64,000 bases of DNA from Vesta saturnalis (GCA_036346205.1 JARFJB010000889.1:2805001-2869000); one strand, 5' to 3'; shown: positions 34,985-46,519, counted from the stretch's first letter. Translations and numbers: made by a program. The notes: a model not told the origin generated them from the sequence alone.

Positions 34985-36000
34985 GTGAATCTTATCTAAT
35001 CCAAAATTTAACAGACGTGCTAGAACTCATCATTTAAGCAAAAGTTCATATGTACATGTGGTCCGAAATGCTTCGTTTCGAGATACAGGGTCAAAGTTGA
35101 AAAATGAAATCGCGTTTACTTCAATATCTTTTGACTGTTTGAAAATAGATTTCATGAAATTTCGTATACAGGTTTCTTTGAGTGATGACAAATTCAAAAC
35201 TTTGTGGTCCATTTGGTTGTCCTTTCTAGAGCCAGGCAACGATTTCGACCTTTAAATCGTAGAATTTTTTTTCTACACTGTATGCCATTTTGGACTAGAA
35301 AATCGATTCTCCTATCTTTCTTCTTATAAAAATGGTAATATCTTAGTGATGTCGCTAGAAACCTTTCCGAGAAAAACGCTTTTAAAACTCATGATGCATA
35401 CACATTTTCGGAGGGTATTTATTTGACAGGTTTAGTCAATAGGAATTTTAATTGTTACTAAGTAACTATTGTTTACTTATGTACTTATCTGTCTCTTTGC
35501 GTTCATTGAAATAAAATTTTAATAAAAATCCATAATTAAATACGATTTAGTAATGCCTAGACATACAATATGTATACTTTAATATTAATTTTTTCTTTAT
35601 TCTTTTTAAATGTTGGATATTTTAGATGCTCCATACAAAAGTTAAGATTTGTACATAAATAAACATTGTGAGTTATAAATGTCTTTTCGAAAGTAGTTCT
35701 CTAAGCGATTCTTCACTAAATATACCTTTTGTAGCAGAAAAGACAGGACAAATCGATTTTTAGTCCAAAATGGTCATACATTAGCATTCATAAAAGTTGC
35801 AAAGATTTAAAGTGGTCGAAATGGTTGCCAATGCGCATTAAACCACAACTTAAATGGACCACAAATTTGATTTGTCATCCCAAAACCCTATACGAAATTT
35901 TTGAAACTTTTGAAACAGTCAAAGATATTAGAAAACCTTTTTTAATTTGAACTTACTCAAACGAGCATTGGACCTTACTTAACTTTTGCTTATAATATAT
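34982..36000. mobile_element. Foldback mariner-like element
   Basis: The left end after (TA)n reads ACAGGTGAATCTTATCTAAT. The segment 35040-35400 is repeated inverted at about 35640-35990 (ATATCTTTTGACTGTTTGAA / TTTGTGGTCCATTT / CCATTTTGGACTA). No coding sequence. The right terminus is not recognisable. Confidence 0.7.
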
Positions 36001-36350
36001 TCTATACTTCTATAATTTGATCGTAGTCCATAAAATTTGGAAATGGACCGTAACCATAACGTTTAAAGCTTGAAAATTGTTTAAATACAAAACTTTTTAT
36101 TTGTAAAAGTATTGAGATTGGTTCAATCGATTTTAAACAAACGTGTCCATAATCAAAGGTCTTTAAATAAATTAGAAAATATTGTAGTGGAATCAATAGT
36201 TATTAAAGTTCTATTCTAAAATGATAATTTTTAAATATTAACCTTGTTCGTATTTCAAAATTGGAGACACCTATTATTTTTCTTAAGAACATTTTTGATA
36301 TCTATTGAACTAAGCCATATACCGAACTTTGTCGTAAGATTGGTACACCC

Positions 36351-36402
<52 letters not shown>
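36351..36402. repeat. (TA)n microsatellite
   Basis: TA run with two AAT slips, next to the left end of the following mariner element. Confidence 0.95.
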
Positions 36403-36403
<1 letters not shown>

Positions 36404-36424
36404 ATAATAAACATGCTATGGTAT

Positions 36425-38857
36425 AACGTGTCCAAGAGTTAAAGATGCCACTTATGGGGATTCGAAACGTAATGATGGAAGGTCGGTTAAATGGAACAAA
36501 ATGTTAGCATTTGAGAGGATGTAATATTATGATCTTTGATACAACGTTTGTAATTTACAACCATTCATCAATCTTTGATAGTTTTGTAAATACACAAAAA
36601 AATTTACCAGTTTAAATTCTGCAATTCTGAATCAACGATATATATTATAATCTTTTTGATAATTAATGATATCAATTAAAACATCGAAAATTAGTTAAAA
36701 TTATACTAAAACTTAAAAACCTAAAATTTTATAAAATTAGTTTTCTAATTTTAAATTTAGACTAAAAAAAACAAATTTTTTAAAGGTTAGAAATCACAAA
36801 AGATGTTTAAAAGATTCCCGTTATTCTCTAAACATAAATAGCATCTTCTAACTGTAGCATCTAAAACATTCTTCAGGCGAATTTGTTAGGAGTAATACTA
36901 GCAAACGCTTCGAGAACTAATCTTTGTAAAATTTCTTCATTTTCAATAACGTTTGCATAAATTGTAAGGTTTTAATGTATCCCCAAAGAAATAAATTCCA
37001 AAGGTGTCTATATCTGGAGAACGGGCTGGCCACGTACATTTGCCATGAGTGTCAATACATCTTTCTGGAAATCTAACTGACAGAAGTATTCTCTGACAAC
37101 TCTAAAAGGAATTATGTGCTGGTGCACCGTCCTGCATAAACCTTTAACAACCTTCACTTCTTGGAAAGGCATTTAATCAGTTTCAAAGCTATCTCTAATT
37201 CATTTTGGAGTAAAATTTTGTAACGTTCAGAATTTAAGACTTCGTTATGATAAAATTGAAAGGACCTATAATTAGTACCGATAAATGCCAGCACATATTA
37301 TTAATCCGAAATTTTTTTTCTTTGATGTTGGTGTTTTAGGCTCCATCAAGTTAGTTGTACTATAAACATTGTGAGTTATAAATGTCTTTCGTTGCCTAGC
37401 GACTTCACTAATGAGCCTTTTTAGCAGAAAGACAGGAAAATTCCATTTTTAGTCCAAAATGGCTACATCGAGCACAAAAGTTGAAATTTAAAGTGGTCGA
37501 AAATGTTGCCAATTGGCTTGAACTAAATGGACAGAATTGTATACGAAAATTTTTACGTTTTCGATCACCTGGTCGAAAGTCCTTGGCAAACTCTAAATTT
37601 ATATGTTACTTTCCCTTCTTAGAACATAATGAGCTGTGGAATGGGCTATGCCAGTTGTACTCTTAATTTTCCTAGTAAAACCTCTGGATTTAGCTCCGTT
37701 AACAGCAAACGTTAAAACTTGTAAATTGGCTTTTAAATACAAATTTTCTAAGTACTAGCAAGGTTGGTTTAGCACGATTTTAAACAAAGGTCTCTTTTAA
37801 AGAACGCAACTACATACTTTTTATAAGATTAAACTGCATAATGTGCTAAATAAGTTTCATTTAATGATGTTGGTTGTAAACACTGCACTTTCTGAATATT
37901 TGTCTTAAGATACATTATTTTTGCTTAAGAACATTTTGTACATTGAACAACATGTAACCACTTGTCAGTACATCGATATATTTTCATTATATATGATATA
38001 TATATGTATATATCCATATATGTATATATAGGTATATACAAAACATGTATGTATACACCGTGTCAAAGACCACCAAGATGCAAACGTATGGATATCGGAC
38101 AACAATCAAGTGATGGACAGGTAGGTTAAATGGAACAAAAGTTACGCATTTGAGAGGATGTAATGATCTGTAGAACGTTTGCTAGTATTACTCCTCAAAT
38201 GCTGAAGAATGTTTCAGATGCTACAGTTAGAAGATGCTATTTTAACTGTTTAGATTAATAACGAATATTTTGAACATCTTTTGTGGTTATTAACCTTAAA
38301 ATAAACTTTGTTTTTATTTGTCTATCATTTAAAATTGCAAAACATAATTTTATAATAATTTTACGGTTTTCTAATGTTTCTAGTATTAGTTTTAACTGTA
38401 CGTTTTCGATGTTTTACATTGAATATGAATTTTCTCATCCGAAACGTATCAAAAATATAAAGTGTGATAGGTATATCGCTGAATTCAGAATTTAAATATG
38501 GCAAAAATAATTTTTTCGTGTATTTAAAAAAATAAAGTTGATGATAGTTGCTAACAAACGAAACGTTGTATCAAAAATTGAATAACAGAATTAAGTAGAG
38601 CTAGGAAAGTGGCAATAAAAATGTGCTATTCTTTTCTTGATAGCTCTTCAAATAAGGTCAGAAAAAAATAAAAACGAAAATCAGAAAATTCAATTTTTTT
38701 CAAATATCTCAAAAACTAAAAGAGATATTCGAGTTCTACAAAGACCATAAATACATTCTCTCAAATGCGTAACTTTTGTTCTATTTAACCGACCTTCCAT
38801 CTCTTACCGTTTCCGAGATCCTCACAGTGGGCATCCTTATCTTGGACACGGTGTTAT
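36425..38857. mobile_element. Nested mariner-like elements with matching ends
   Basis: End sequences: CGTGTCCAAGAGTTAAAGATG at 36427, a second left end CCGTGTCAAAGACC at about 38055, and an inverted right end CATCCTTATCTTGGACACGG at about 38835-38855. All share GGTTAAATGGAACAAAA and GCATTTGAGAGGATG just inside. 36670-36910 is the inverse of 38175-38420. The simplest reading is two related elements, one of about 800 bp (38055-38857) and one longer copy holding the transposase remnant. Direct repeats also link 35640-35860 with 37340-37510. Confidence 0.65.
36880..37330 (-). pseudogene. Tc1/mariner transposase fragment
   Basis: Minus strand: FMQDGAPAHNSF (second catalytic Asp region), then RFPERCIDTHGKCTWPARSPDI, FLWGYIKTL and the tail VLEAFASITPNKF. 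An upstream ILGPFNF-like strand occurs at about 37265. Frames change between each block. The HTH domains and first Asp are not visible. The tail KNVLDATVRRCY recurs inverted at 38175-38240, showing that two copies of the same element end lie here. Confidence 0.78.
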
Positions 38858-38889
38858 GCTGTTATTTATTTGAGAAAAAGTGATTTAAT

Positions 38890-39115
38890 TCTTTTTAATT
38901 TGCATTAGAAAGTTATGAATGTCTATTAAAGAATTGACTAAACTCATTTTCATTTCCATTGAATACACAAATCATGTCGTCTACGTATCTACACCAGAAT
39001 ATTACACATTTTTTGTACAACTCATCATTTTTAAGCTACCTTATTTAAAAAGAATTCACTACGTAATGGAGACAAACTGTTTTCCATGCTTAAACCATGA
39101 GTCTGTTTGTGTATT
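38890..39115 (-). pseudogene. Penelope-like reverse transcriptase fragment
   Basis: Minus strand gives HGLSMENSLSPLRSEFFLNK and, after a frameshift, IFWCRYVDDMICVFNGNENE, with the YVDD catalytic box and the preceding GLxMGxxLSPLxxE strand. No adjacent nuclease in the same orientation. A nuclease fragment lies in the opposite orientation at 39370-39645, so the element has been rearranged or two copies are present. Confidence 0.75.
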
Positions 39116-39177
39116 ATGTTTAAAAATATTTCAAATAATAAAAATTTCATGTATTTTGAAACTTATTATACTGAAGT

Positions 39178-39225
39178 ATGTATATATATATATATATATA
39201 CGTATTATATAGATGATACTGTATA

Positions 39226-39262
<37 letters not shown>

Positions 39263-39323
39263 ATATATATATATATAGTAGGTAGTATAGTTGTGTGGTG
39301 TGTGTGGTGTGTGTGTGCGTGTG

Positions 39324-39361
<38 letters not shown>
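39178..39361. repeat. (TA)n and (GT)n microsatellites
   Basis: TA-rich runs at 39178-39277, then GT/GTGC repeats at 39293-39361. Confidence 0.95.
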
Positions 39362-39364
<3 letters not shown>

Positions 39365-39369
39365 TGTCA

Positions 39370-39660
39370 AAAAATTGATATTAGTACTTCCATACAACCT
39401 ATAAAGAATCGTTTAATTCAACGTAGATCAGGCAAGTACCGCTTTGGACAGACATACAATTGATTGTGGACACAGTTTTAATTACGAGAAAACCGAAATT
39501 GTATGTATTGAACAAAATCATGAGAAACGTTTATTATTGGAAATGTTATATATCAAAATTAAACAAAGAAGTACTTGCAATTTTAAAAGAGACCTGGACA
39601 ATCTTTCATCAATACATGACGTTATTTTTTAAAAATTTAAGTAGGTATGTGTAATTTGTC
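39370..39660 (+). pseudogene. Penelope-like GIY-YIG nuclease C-terminus
   Basis: Encodes LDRHTIDCGHSFNYEKTEIV, then EQNHEKRLLLEMLYIKIKQR, then LDNLSSIHDVIF. This matches the His- and Glu-bearing second half of the Penelope-type GIY-YIG domain (AxHxxxxGHxFxFxxxxI ... KRLxxExxxI). The GIY-YIG signature itself is missing. Followed within 40 bp by a hammerhead-core-like motif. Confidence 0.75.
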
Positions 39661-39679
39661 GTTTAATTTTAATTTGTCA

Positions 39680-39708
39680 CTGACGAAGATATCAACCGAT
39701 ATCGAAAT
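39680..39708 (+). ncRNA. Hammerhead-ribozyme-core-like motif
   Basis: Reads CTGACGA, then A, then GATATC-AACC-GATATC (perfect stem II), then GAAA. This is the CUGANGA-stem II-GAAA core with one extra A. A short stem III of about 3-4 bp (TAT...GTA, then TC) can follow. A convincing stem I is not visible. Hammerheads are known in Penelope-like elements, and this lies just 3' of one. Activity is unproven. Confidence 0.45.
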
Positions 39709-39740
39709 ATATGTTTTTGTATCATAATAGTTTATTTTAT

Positions 39741-42029
39741 CACTTTATTACTTTAAACCGTGTGAAAGACTTTCAAAGAAATGGACAAGTTTATTACTTA
39801 TAATTATGAGAATTGAATTTTTTTTTCAGAATTCAAATTAAACATTTCGGAAACATTAAATTCGGTTCTGTTACTTTTATTAAATACGAAGCCCTTGGGA
39901 AATAGGAGTCTAGATTACAACTACTTTGTCGTGTGAAAGTGCAACTGTAAGCCAGACTAAGCGGAATGTAAATATCCCCTTCAATTACACGATCTGTGTT
40001 TACTATCTTTGTAAACAAGTGCAGTGATAATGCTTGCGCCCTTCAGGCATGCATAGTAAATATGCATTTTCTACTTTAACGCTTACTAAATATCAGTGCT
40101 ACAAATGCGTTTAAAGAAATAGTCAAAATTGTAGTACCCCCTTTTTAAACCTTTTAATTGACTAGTTCCATTTAAATCGAAAGTTCCAACTTGTAAGCTT
40201 AAGTAAAGTAATTAATAAGCATTTAATTTTTTATTAACTAATTTAAACCAGAATTAATTTAATAGCTGTAAACATTTACAAGCGTTATTGATGGATAATG
40301 TGTGATAGGTAAAGTATTCCTGGCTTATATAATTAACAACATCACGCATTCCAATGAAAAATAATTGTGTTTTACACAATTTAATTCAATATAGGATATT
40401 TGGACATTTTCATAATAAATACAGTCGCGATAAAATAATTTTTTTCACTTGTATTCTAACTGTTACTCAGAATTTTACATCCCTTATACATTGAAAGTTC
40501 TTGTAGAGATAGTGGATTTCGGTGTAGGTATTGAGTGTAACATGCAACAACTAATCTTCACTTTATTGGGATTTTATAAATTATTTATGTGTCGAATACC
40601 CCGCTATTTTGCGGTTTAATTCATTTATTATTCACACTAAAACACTTAAATACGTGATTCAAAATGTGGAATTCATGTGGCAAATACCTAAACTGTATTG
40701 AATTCCAGTTAATTCTAAATGATTGCTATATTTATTGGGATTATTAACTAAAATAAGTTAACGAATATCATTAAATAACTGTAATTGGCACGAGCTATAA
40801 AAAGTGCAGTAGAGTATGTATGTAGCTCTTTAATCAATGCAAGGGTGCAGCTGACAAAGTGAATCAATTTTTAATTGAAGGGTTTGGAGTGACGTACAAA
40901 AATGCAATTCAGTGTTTATAGGGGAAACAATTAAATTGCAATGCAATAGCGTTATTTGAAATAAAATGATCGTTTTGTAATTTTAGAGATTTCTATACGA
41001 TTCATTTCAGAACAACTTTCATTTCTTATGCAAACAGCAAGAAACTTATAGTAATAAAATGTACTGCTAACTTAAAATATTTTTTTATCTTACTAAAAAT
41101 ATTCCATTTTGACATTAAAAACTTACTATTGGATTGATCAATCAATAAATTGTTTGTAAACTGAAGAGAATCATTTTTGGTATACACAGGGTGGTTCAAA
41201 GTTTATGTACAGAGTAACCAGATTTTAAGAGAATTGTAGATGAAGAAATAAAACCTGATATAGATATAATGATTCAAATTTAAAAGGATACATTCTGTGG
41301 CTTATCAATGGCTTTTTATCCCTTTTCATTTGTTAATTTTTGTGTATTTGAAAAGATTTTATAGCTTAGTTATCTGACGATATAAAGAAACAACGCTATA
41401 GGTGTCATTTACGTAATTTTTAGCGTAGATTACCATTATGTAGTCAAAAATGAAATATAGTGCAAGGTTTTTTACTTAACCTTTATAACAAGAACATATG
41501 TCATTTTCCCCCATTAAATATTTTTTTGAAAATGTAAACATGATAATATTATTAATAACTATGAAGTTACAGATTAAGTACTTCACTAATTAATATATGT
41601 TAAGGCGGCCTAGAGAGTATGCTGTGTTGTATCTAACCAAAGTCTTATTTTGTATTCACTTTAAAACAGTTTTCAATATCTTTTCTTGTAGTTAGTTGAA
41701 ACATCGAAATATTATTGTTGTAACCTAAATACATTCTCAAGGATAAAATTTGGAAAATGAGATAAGAATTTTGATAAATACGAATAGAAAATAAGTAACG
41801 TATTTCTAGATACATTCATGTATCCATTTGCTTCTGTAAAATCACATGAAAAATTCGAATAAATTCGGATTTAATTTTGAAAACAGTTTTAAACAAAATA
41901 CTGAAGTAACAGTATTATTTATAATTGGTGTAGTTAAATATGGAATATAGTGACAGGGCAAGTTATAACTTACACTATTGTTTTCTTTATTAATGGGAAT
42001 TTTACATTATTTGCTCCCTCTGTTCGTTG
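39741..42029. other. AT-rich stretch, one orphan transposon end
   Basis: At 41186 CAGGGTGGTTCAAAGTTTAT resembles mariner/foldback terminal repeats, but no inverse partner was found. Nothing else recognised. Confidence 0.5.
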
Positions 42030-42620
42030 TGCTTCTCAAAAATATATCAGTAGAAGGGGGACACTCTGGGGCAATACCTTCAGTGAGTGCGAGTGAGTTG
42101 GAAAATGGTTGGGTCTGACATGAGTGGAAGTGAGATAGTGTTTAATCGAATGGCGTCGTAGGCCACGCCCACTTCTATGTGATTGATCGTGCGCACGAAT
42201 ACAGTCCCAGGACTCGCGTTCTGATTGGATTGCCTACGGCCAGTCCAAGCCCCTTGGTTTCTGATTGGTAGAGTCCATTTCGCGGGCGTGGCTTATTCTC
42301 AGCGCTTCTCCTCTTGTCGGAAAAACTAGAAATTTGAAATCGTATTCTAATAGTGGGGCCGCAGGGCAGGTCGAAGCCCTGACTTCTGATTGGTTGTGTG
42401 TGCTCCCAGATCTCGCGTTCTGATTGGAGGGCCTAAAGGTAGGTCACACCCTGTTTCTGATTTCATTTTCGTTTTGTGGTCATTTGTGTTTTGGATGTCA
42501 GCTCTGTTTTGGTGACCATTCTTGTTTTGGCCGGCAACAACGCCACAGACAATTTTAATTAGGAGTCGTAATTAAAAGTAGTAGTGGATCAAGTGGTCTA
42601 AGGCTCTGTATTCCGATTGA
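42030..42620. promoter_or_regulatory. GC-rich island with clustered inverted CCAAT boxes
   Basis: Much richer in G+C and CpG than its surroundings. TCTGATTGG (inverse of CCAATCAGA) occurs near 42219, 42260, 42384 and 42419, with GATTGATTGG near 42617. Two roughly 100 bp direct repeats carry CTCGCGTTCTGATTGGA. NF-Y-type CCAAT clusters mark some cellular and viral promoters. No start site or gene is tied to it here. Confidence 0.5.
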
Positions 42621-42711
42621 TTGGTTTTGTTTTTGTGGTGACACCTAATGGTGTCTAAAAGTAATGATTGTAAATTCAATATGTTGGTCTGATGCGTGTT
42701 CATCACAACAC

Positions 42712-42868
42712 CTTGGTTATTATCAGTAATAAAAAGATAAAGAGGTTTTCGATAATTTATTACGAGTAATACTATTTTTAAGATTACATAAAAACACATC
42801 TCATGTATTCGCAACAGCAGCATCATCGTCATCGTCAACCTTATCTGTTAGATCTTCAGCTACCTCTT
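42712..42868 (+). repeat. Left inverted repeat of the PolB element
   Basis: CCTTGGTTATTATCAGTAAT ... AGATCTTCAGCTACC is matched inverted at 46141-46258. The arms include the end of a short acidic coding region (minus 42975-42801). Confidence 0.7.
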
Positions 42869-42975
42869 CTTTTTCTCTGGACTTTTCGGTGTCTGTACTA
42901 GTATCAACTGTGAACCCGCTCACAAACTCATTTTCTTTACCTACTTCTGTGGCTTCATTTTCAGCTTGAAAGTTA
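42801..42975 (-). CDS. Acidic C-terminal exon candidate in the PolB element
   Basis: An open frame following TTGTTTTTACTTTAG (acceptor-like) encodes ENEATEVGKENEFVSGFTVD and ends in an Asp run, DDDDDAAVANT, and TGA. There is no ATG, so it would need splicing from upstream. A shortened copy of its end (VAEDLTNDDAIADT) lies in the right inverted repeat at 46141-46188. Function unknown; it may simply be carried in the repeat. Confidence 0.4.
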
Positions 42976-43339
42976 CTAAAGTAAAAACAATGAGGCGTTT
43001 TTTATTTACCCGATGTTCCTCATTACACAACCATAACACTGTGGATGCACGGTTTAGGGTAAGGGTGTGTTGATCAGGTTTACATCGGGTTTAGACCTGG
43101 GTGAGACGGCACTGATCCAATAGCCCCTCGAATTTTCATTTCCAGATGCAATCTACTACTAAGCACTGTAATTGGGCATACAAAGCAAATTTCTAATGAT
43201 ACGTTGTGATTACATACACATCAGTCATTTGTACTATATGTTCTATATGTGTTTCGCATATGTTTACAGTTAAATTAGTAGGAAAGGCCTTTACAGTAAC
43301 AAAAGAGTTTTACCGGTGTATTATAGGTTAAAATATATA

Positions 43340-45790
43340 TCTAAAATTAAAATGACTGAGTTAAGATATAAATAACAGGCAATGGAAAGAAAATGTACTC
43401 AAGGATGGCCACGTGGCTGCTGGACGGCATTTTTAAACAAGAAACTAAAACTGGGACGAAACTTTGTATGTTAAAGGTATGTGCGAGCCACGTAACCATA
43501 AAGAAGAGTGCCATAACCATCCTTTCTCGACGTTTACTGTATTGTAGCTGGTAAATTTTGCTCTCTGGCATTGATACAACTTCGCATGCAGGGACTCTAA
43601 CAATTTTACGGTCAGTTTGTGCGTACACAGGCTCGATGCCATTTAACACACGACTTTAGTCTGTCGAAATTAACCACCTGGGAATTTTTATAGTTTAGGG
43701 TAATCCCCTTAGCTTTAAACACAGTGATGCATTCATTTTTACGTGTACAGAACACCTTGTATGCATAATTCTTAGGGCCCCCATTTACGAACTCCGTGAT
43801 TCTACTACCGACTCCGTAGACCTCCACCTCATCGGTCATATCACCCCGGAAATCCCCGACTGGTGGAACCCACCCATTGGGACTTTCGTGAAAATGACAA
43901 AATCTGTATCAAAGTGCAGAATCCGTTCGGCAAGTTTTTCCAGGTAATTTACAGCACCAGGCGAGAATTGGCGGTTGTATAAGCTGCGAAGACGATATTG
44001 ACATCCTCGGGTCTAAGTCAGTTTACGACCATAACTTCCTCGTTCACGTTTATGGACTGGACTTCCTTGGAAGGATCGATCATAATTTAGAAAAAGTCCC
44101 GAGGATCAGAAGTAATACTAGTTTGTGGTAAATTATCCCGCTGCCCGAACTTGCCCCAAAATGAATTTAAAAATAATCTTGAAATATATCTAAGACCTGG
44201 ATTTGCGCAAATTTTGTCTTTGTCCACTTGGACGCGCTGCCTTTTCAAATACTCGTGAATGTATCGATCCTTTGACTCATCGTCGTTATACCACGAAGAC
44301 CAGTCCGAATACGTTTACTTGATTTTATTGGCAAACTTCATACTTTCACACTTCAGAGACTTCTAAAACTCGATACACTAAGTCTATAGCTCTTTGAAGC
44401 TCGTCCGCACGTAAGTTCCGGTAAATTTACGTTCGTCCTGCGTTTGGGGACAATCATGCTGGAACATAGGTTCAGCACAGGTTCGACACAAGACGAACAC
44501 TAATTTACCGTGCATTTTAAGAGGCAGAACAGGATGGTATAAATCTGACGGTGGGGCACGTACATTTCACAAGGCACTCGACAGTGCGAGCAGACAGCAC
44601 CAATGTGAAATGCAGGATGTCTCACCGGATATTTCGAATATTTGTTCACATAGGGCTATTGCGAACAAACATCCAAACACCTGATTTGGACATCTTGTTC
44701 CGCCGTATAATATAACTTAACTGCATTAATACGACCTCCGAAAAAGGTATCGCACGGATTCAGAGGTGACTGATTCAGCATGTTGTTTGAGCTAACAAAG
44801 CCTCTTGCGGCTGGATTTTGCTTTAAAAATGATCTGAATTCACATTCCCAAATTTCTATTAAATCATAGCTAAAAGAACATATCCTGGCTGAAGTTGTCA
44901 ACGTTTTCTCAGGACGCAAAACACTGTGCTCTGTTTGCATTTACTATTCCAGCTTGCTCGGAGTAACACTTTTCACAACCGTGGAAATAGCAGCCCCGGC
45001 GTGCTGAATACGTCTGCCTTCGGAATGCTCGAGCCAGAGGAGCCATTGAACAGCAATCCTCGACTGGTTGTCGTCCAATCTATATCCATCATTCGGGATG
45101 AGTCTTATAGTATTCTCGCGTATAACATTTCTGCGGAAAATAAGGCTACAGGCATCGGAAATCGTGCATCATTCTCTGAAAGGGCAGCCTTTGTTTTCGT
45201 TGACAAATATCTTCCAAAACTCGAGACAGGTTTTTCCAAGGATACTCACGTCTTGCATGCCATAACGCACTATTTCGTTTTTTAAATTGAAACGATTCCC
45301 CTTAGCAAATTCGTCATTGTATCACTTTATAAAGTCTGGTCGAGCTTCGAAAAACATTTCGTCGACACCGTAATAATGCATGGCTGGTAAAGCGTCGTCA
45401 TAATTTTGGTATTGCACAATTCTAAATAGGTGAGGGAAGTGGCCTTTTGAGCCGGAAAAATGAAAGGTTTTAGGGAGTTTAGATAGGGCCATGGGTATGA
45501 AGTTTAAGCTGTCTATGAAATTTATGTTGTTATCGTAGATGAGTAACATTACTTTAGTACCGTTAGATATGATTTTAGGATTCCATGCAGATAGATTCTT
45601 TAGGATTTCATTAAGGATGAATTGGCAGTCATTGGATTTGGAATTGTGAGGTAAGGCTATAATGGATGCTTGTTTCTTACAGAGTGAGGAAATGTAGGAA
45701 GTCAGTTTGGGTACAGGCGAGGTAGCAATAACTGCTGTACACCTTGCGACATAGGTAATTGAATAGTGATAGCTTGTTGTTGTTGGTTAC
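43340..45790 (-). pseudogene. Protein-primed type B DNA polymerase (Polinton/adintovirus-like), broken
   Basis: This replicative DNA polymerase has the form used by Polinton/Maverick and related viruses and linear plasmids. Minus-strand order: exonuclease region near 45690-45640 (PHNSKSNDCQFIL), IDSLNFIPMALSKLPKTF and GHFPHLFRIVQ (45549-45322), PCDTFFGGRINAVKLYY (about 44755-44700), motif B NSFWGKFGQR (44138-44167), and motif C with FDTDFVIF (Asp codons at 43902-43910). The C-terminal EFVNGGPKNYAYKVF and KGITLNYKNSQVVNF lie at 43800-43650. Frames change at least five times and stops are present, so it is inactive. The N-terminal priming domain and capsid genes are not seen. A bidnavirus-like or plasmid-like origin is also possible. 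Confidence 0.8.
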
Positions 45791-45903
45791 ATAACCGGGG
45801 GAAATCCAGAAAATAATTACTTTATGTTAATGATTTGGTAAACCCATAAGTACTTTATATTGACTATTTATAAACAAAACACAGAAAGTGAATGTCCCGT
45901 GAC

Positions 45904-45911
45904 TATATATA
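45904..45911 (+). promoter_or_regulatory. TATA box of a divergent promoter
   Basis: TATATATA lies 38-45 bases before the ATG at 45949. An initiator-like GCAGTTATTC starts at about 45927, a normal TATA-to-start spacing. It lies between the rightward small ORF and the leftward polymerase. Confidence 0.5.
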
Positions 45912-45948
45912 GGTAACATAAAACCAGCAGTTATTCACACTCGTGGCC

Positions 45949-46101
45949 ATGTCTCAATTAGATGCTGCTGCACAATTAGACCAATTACTGTTAAAGGTAA
46001 AAAGTTTAAATTGGGATCTGGAAATTTATGGTGTACAAAGAAGGTTGCATAAGATGGATCTGAATAAATGCAACACTCGACGGCACAAGAGATTGATGTA
46101 A
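45949..46101 (+). CDS. 50-residue ORF in the PolB element
   Basis: Begins MSQLDAAAQLDQLLLKVKSL and ends KCNTRRHKRLM with TAA. The N-terminal half is a heptad-like Leu helix (possible coiled coil) and the C-terminal third is Arg/Lys/His-rich. It has its own TATA box and lies opposite the polymerase, just inside the right inverted repeat. I do not recognise it. A second frame starting ATG at about 46068 (MQHSTAQEIDVTNKVW) overlaps its end and resembles the acidic exon at the left side, so the real gene structure may involve splicing (GTAAGT at 46116). Confidence 0.45.
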   Translation: MSQLDAAAQLDQLLLKVKSLNWDLEIYGVQRRLHKMDLNKCNTRRHKRLM

Positions 46102-46140
46102 CCAATAAAGTATGGGTAAGTGATTGTTTCTTGTTTTAAA

Positions 46141-46258
46141 AGTAGCTGAAGATCTAACAAATGATGATGCTATTGCTGATACATGAGATGTAATCGTAAA
46201 AATAGTATTACTTATAATAAATTATTAAAAATCTCTTTATTACCGGTAATAACCAAGC
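46141..46258 (-). repeat. Right inverted repeat of the PolB element
   Basis: Inverse of 42712-42868; shares GTAGCTGAAGATCTAACA, ACATGAGATGTAATC and GTAATAACCAAG. The left arm has an extra ~25 bp (ACACATC... region). Confidence 0.7.
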
Positions 46259-46472
46259 CTATTTGATAGAAGTCTATTTCAGATATTACTTGCGATTTAA
46301 CTTGAGATGTAATTAAAAATCTGTTTATGTATTTGGTTTAATTGGTTGACTAATCTGATTGATTGGGAATGATTTTATTAATTAAGCTTAAGCTCCATTT
46401 ATATTTCACTTACATTGTTAGTATACTATTACATTATTACAAATTTTTAGTTCGGCAATCAAGCTGAAAACG

Positions 46473-46473
<1 letters not shown>

Positions 46474-46519
<46 letters not shown>
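46474..46519. repeat. (TA)n microsatellite
   Basis: TA run ending exactly at the left end of the foldback element. Confidence 0.97.

Noticed and set aside
43347..43649. 100-codon frame MLNGIEPVYAQTDRKIVR... as a separate gene
   Set aside because: Its start is the frameshifted C-terminus of the polymerase pseudogene; the hydrophobic tail is likely out-of-frame read-through.
44926..45285. 119-codon plus-strand frame
   Set aside because: It is the antisense of the polymerase pseudogene between its exonuclease and palm regions.
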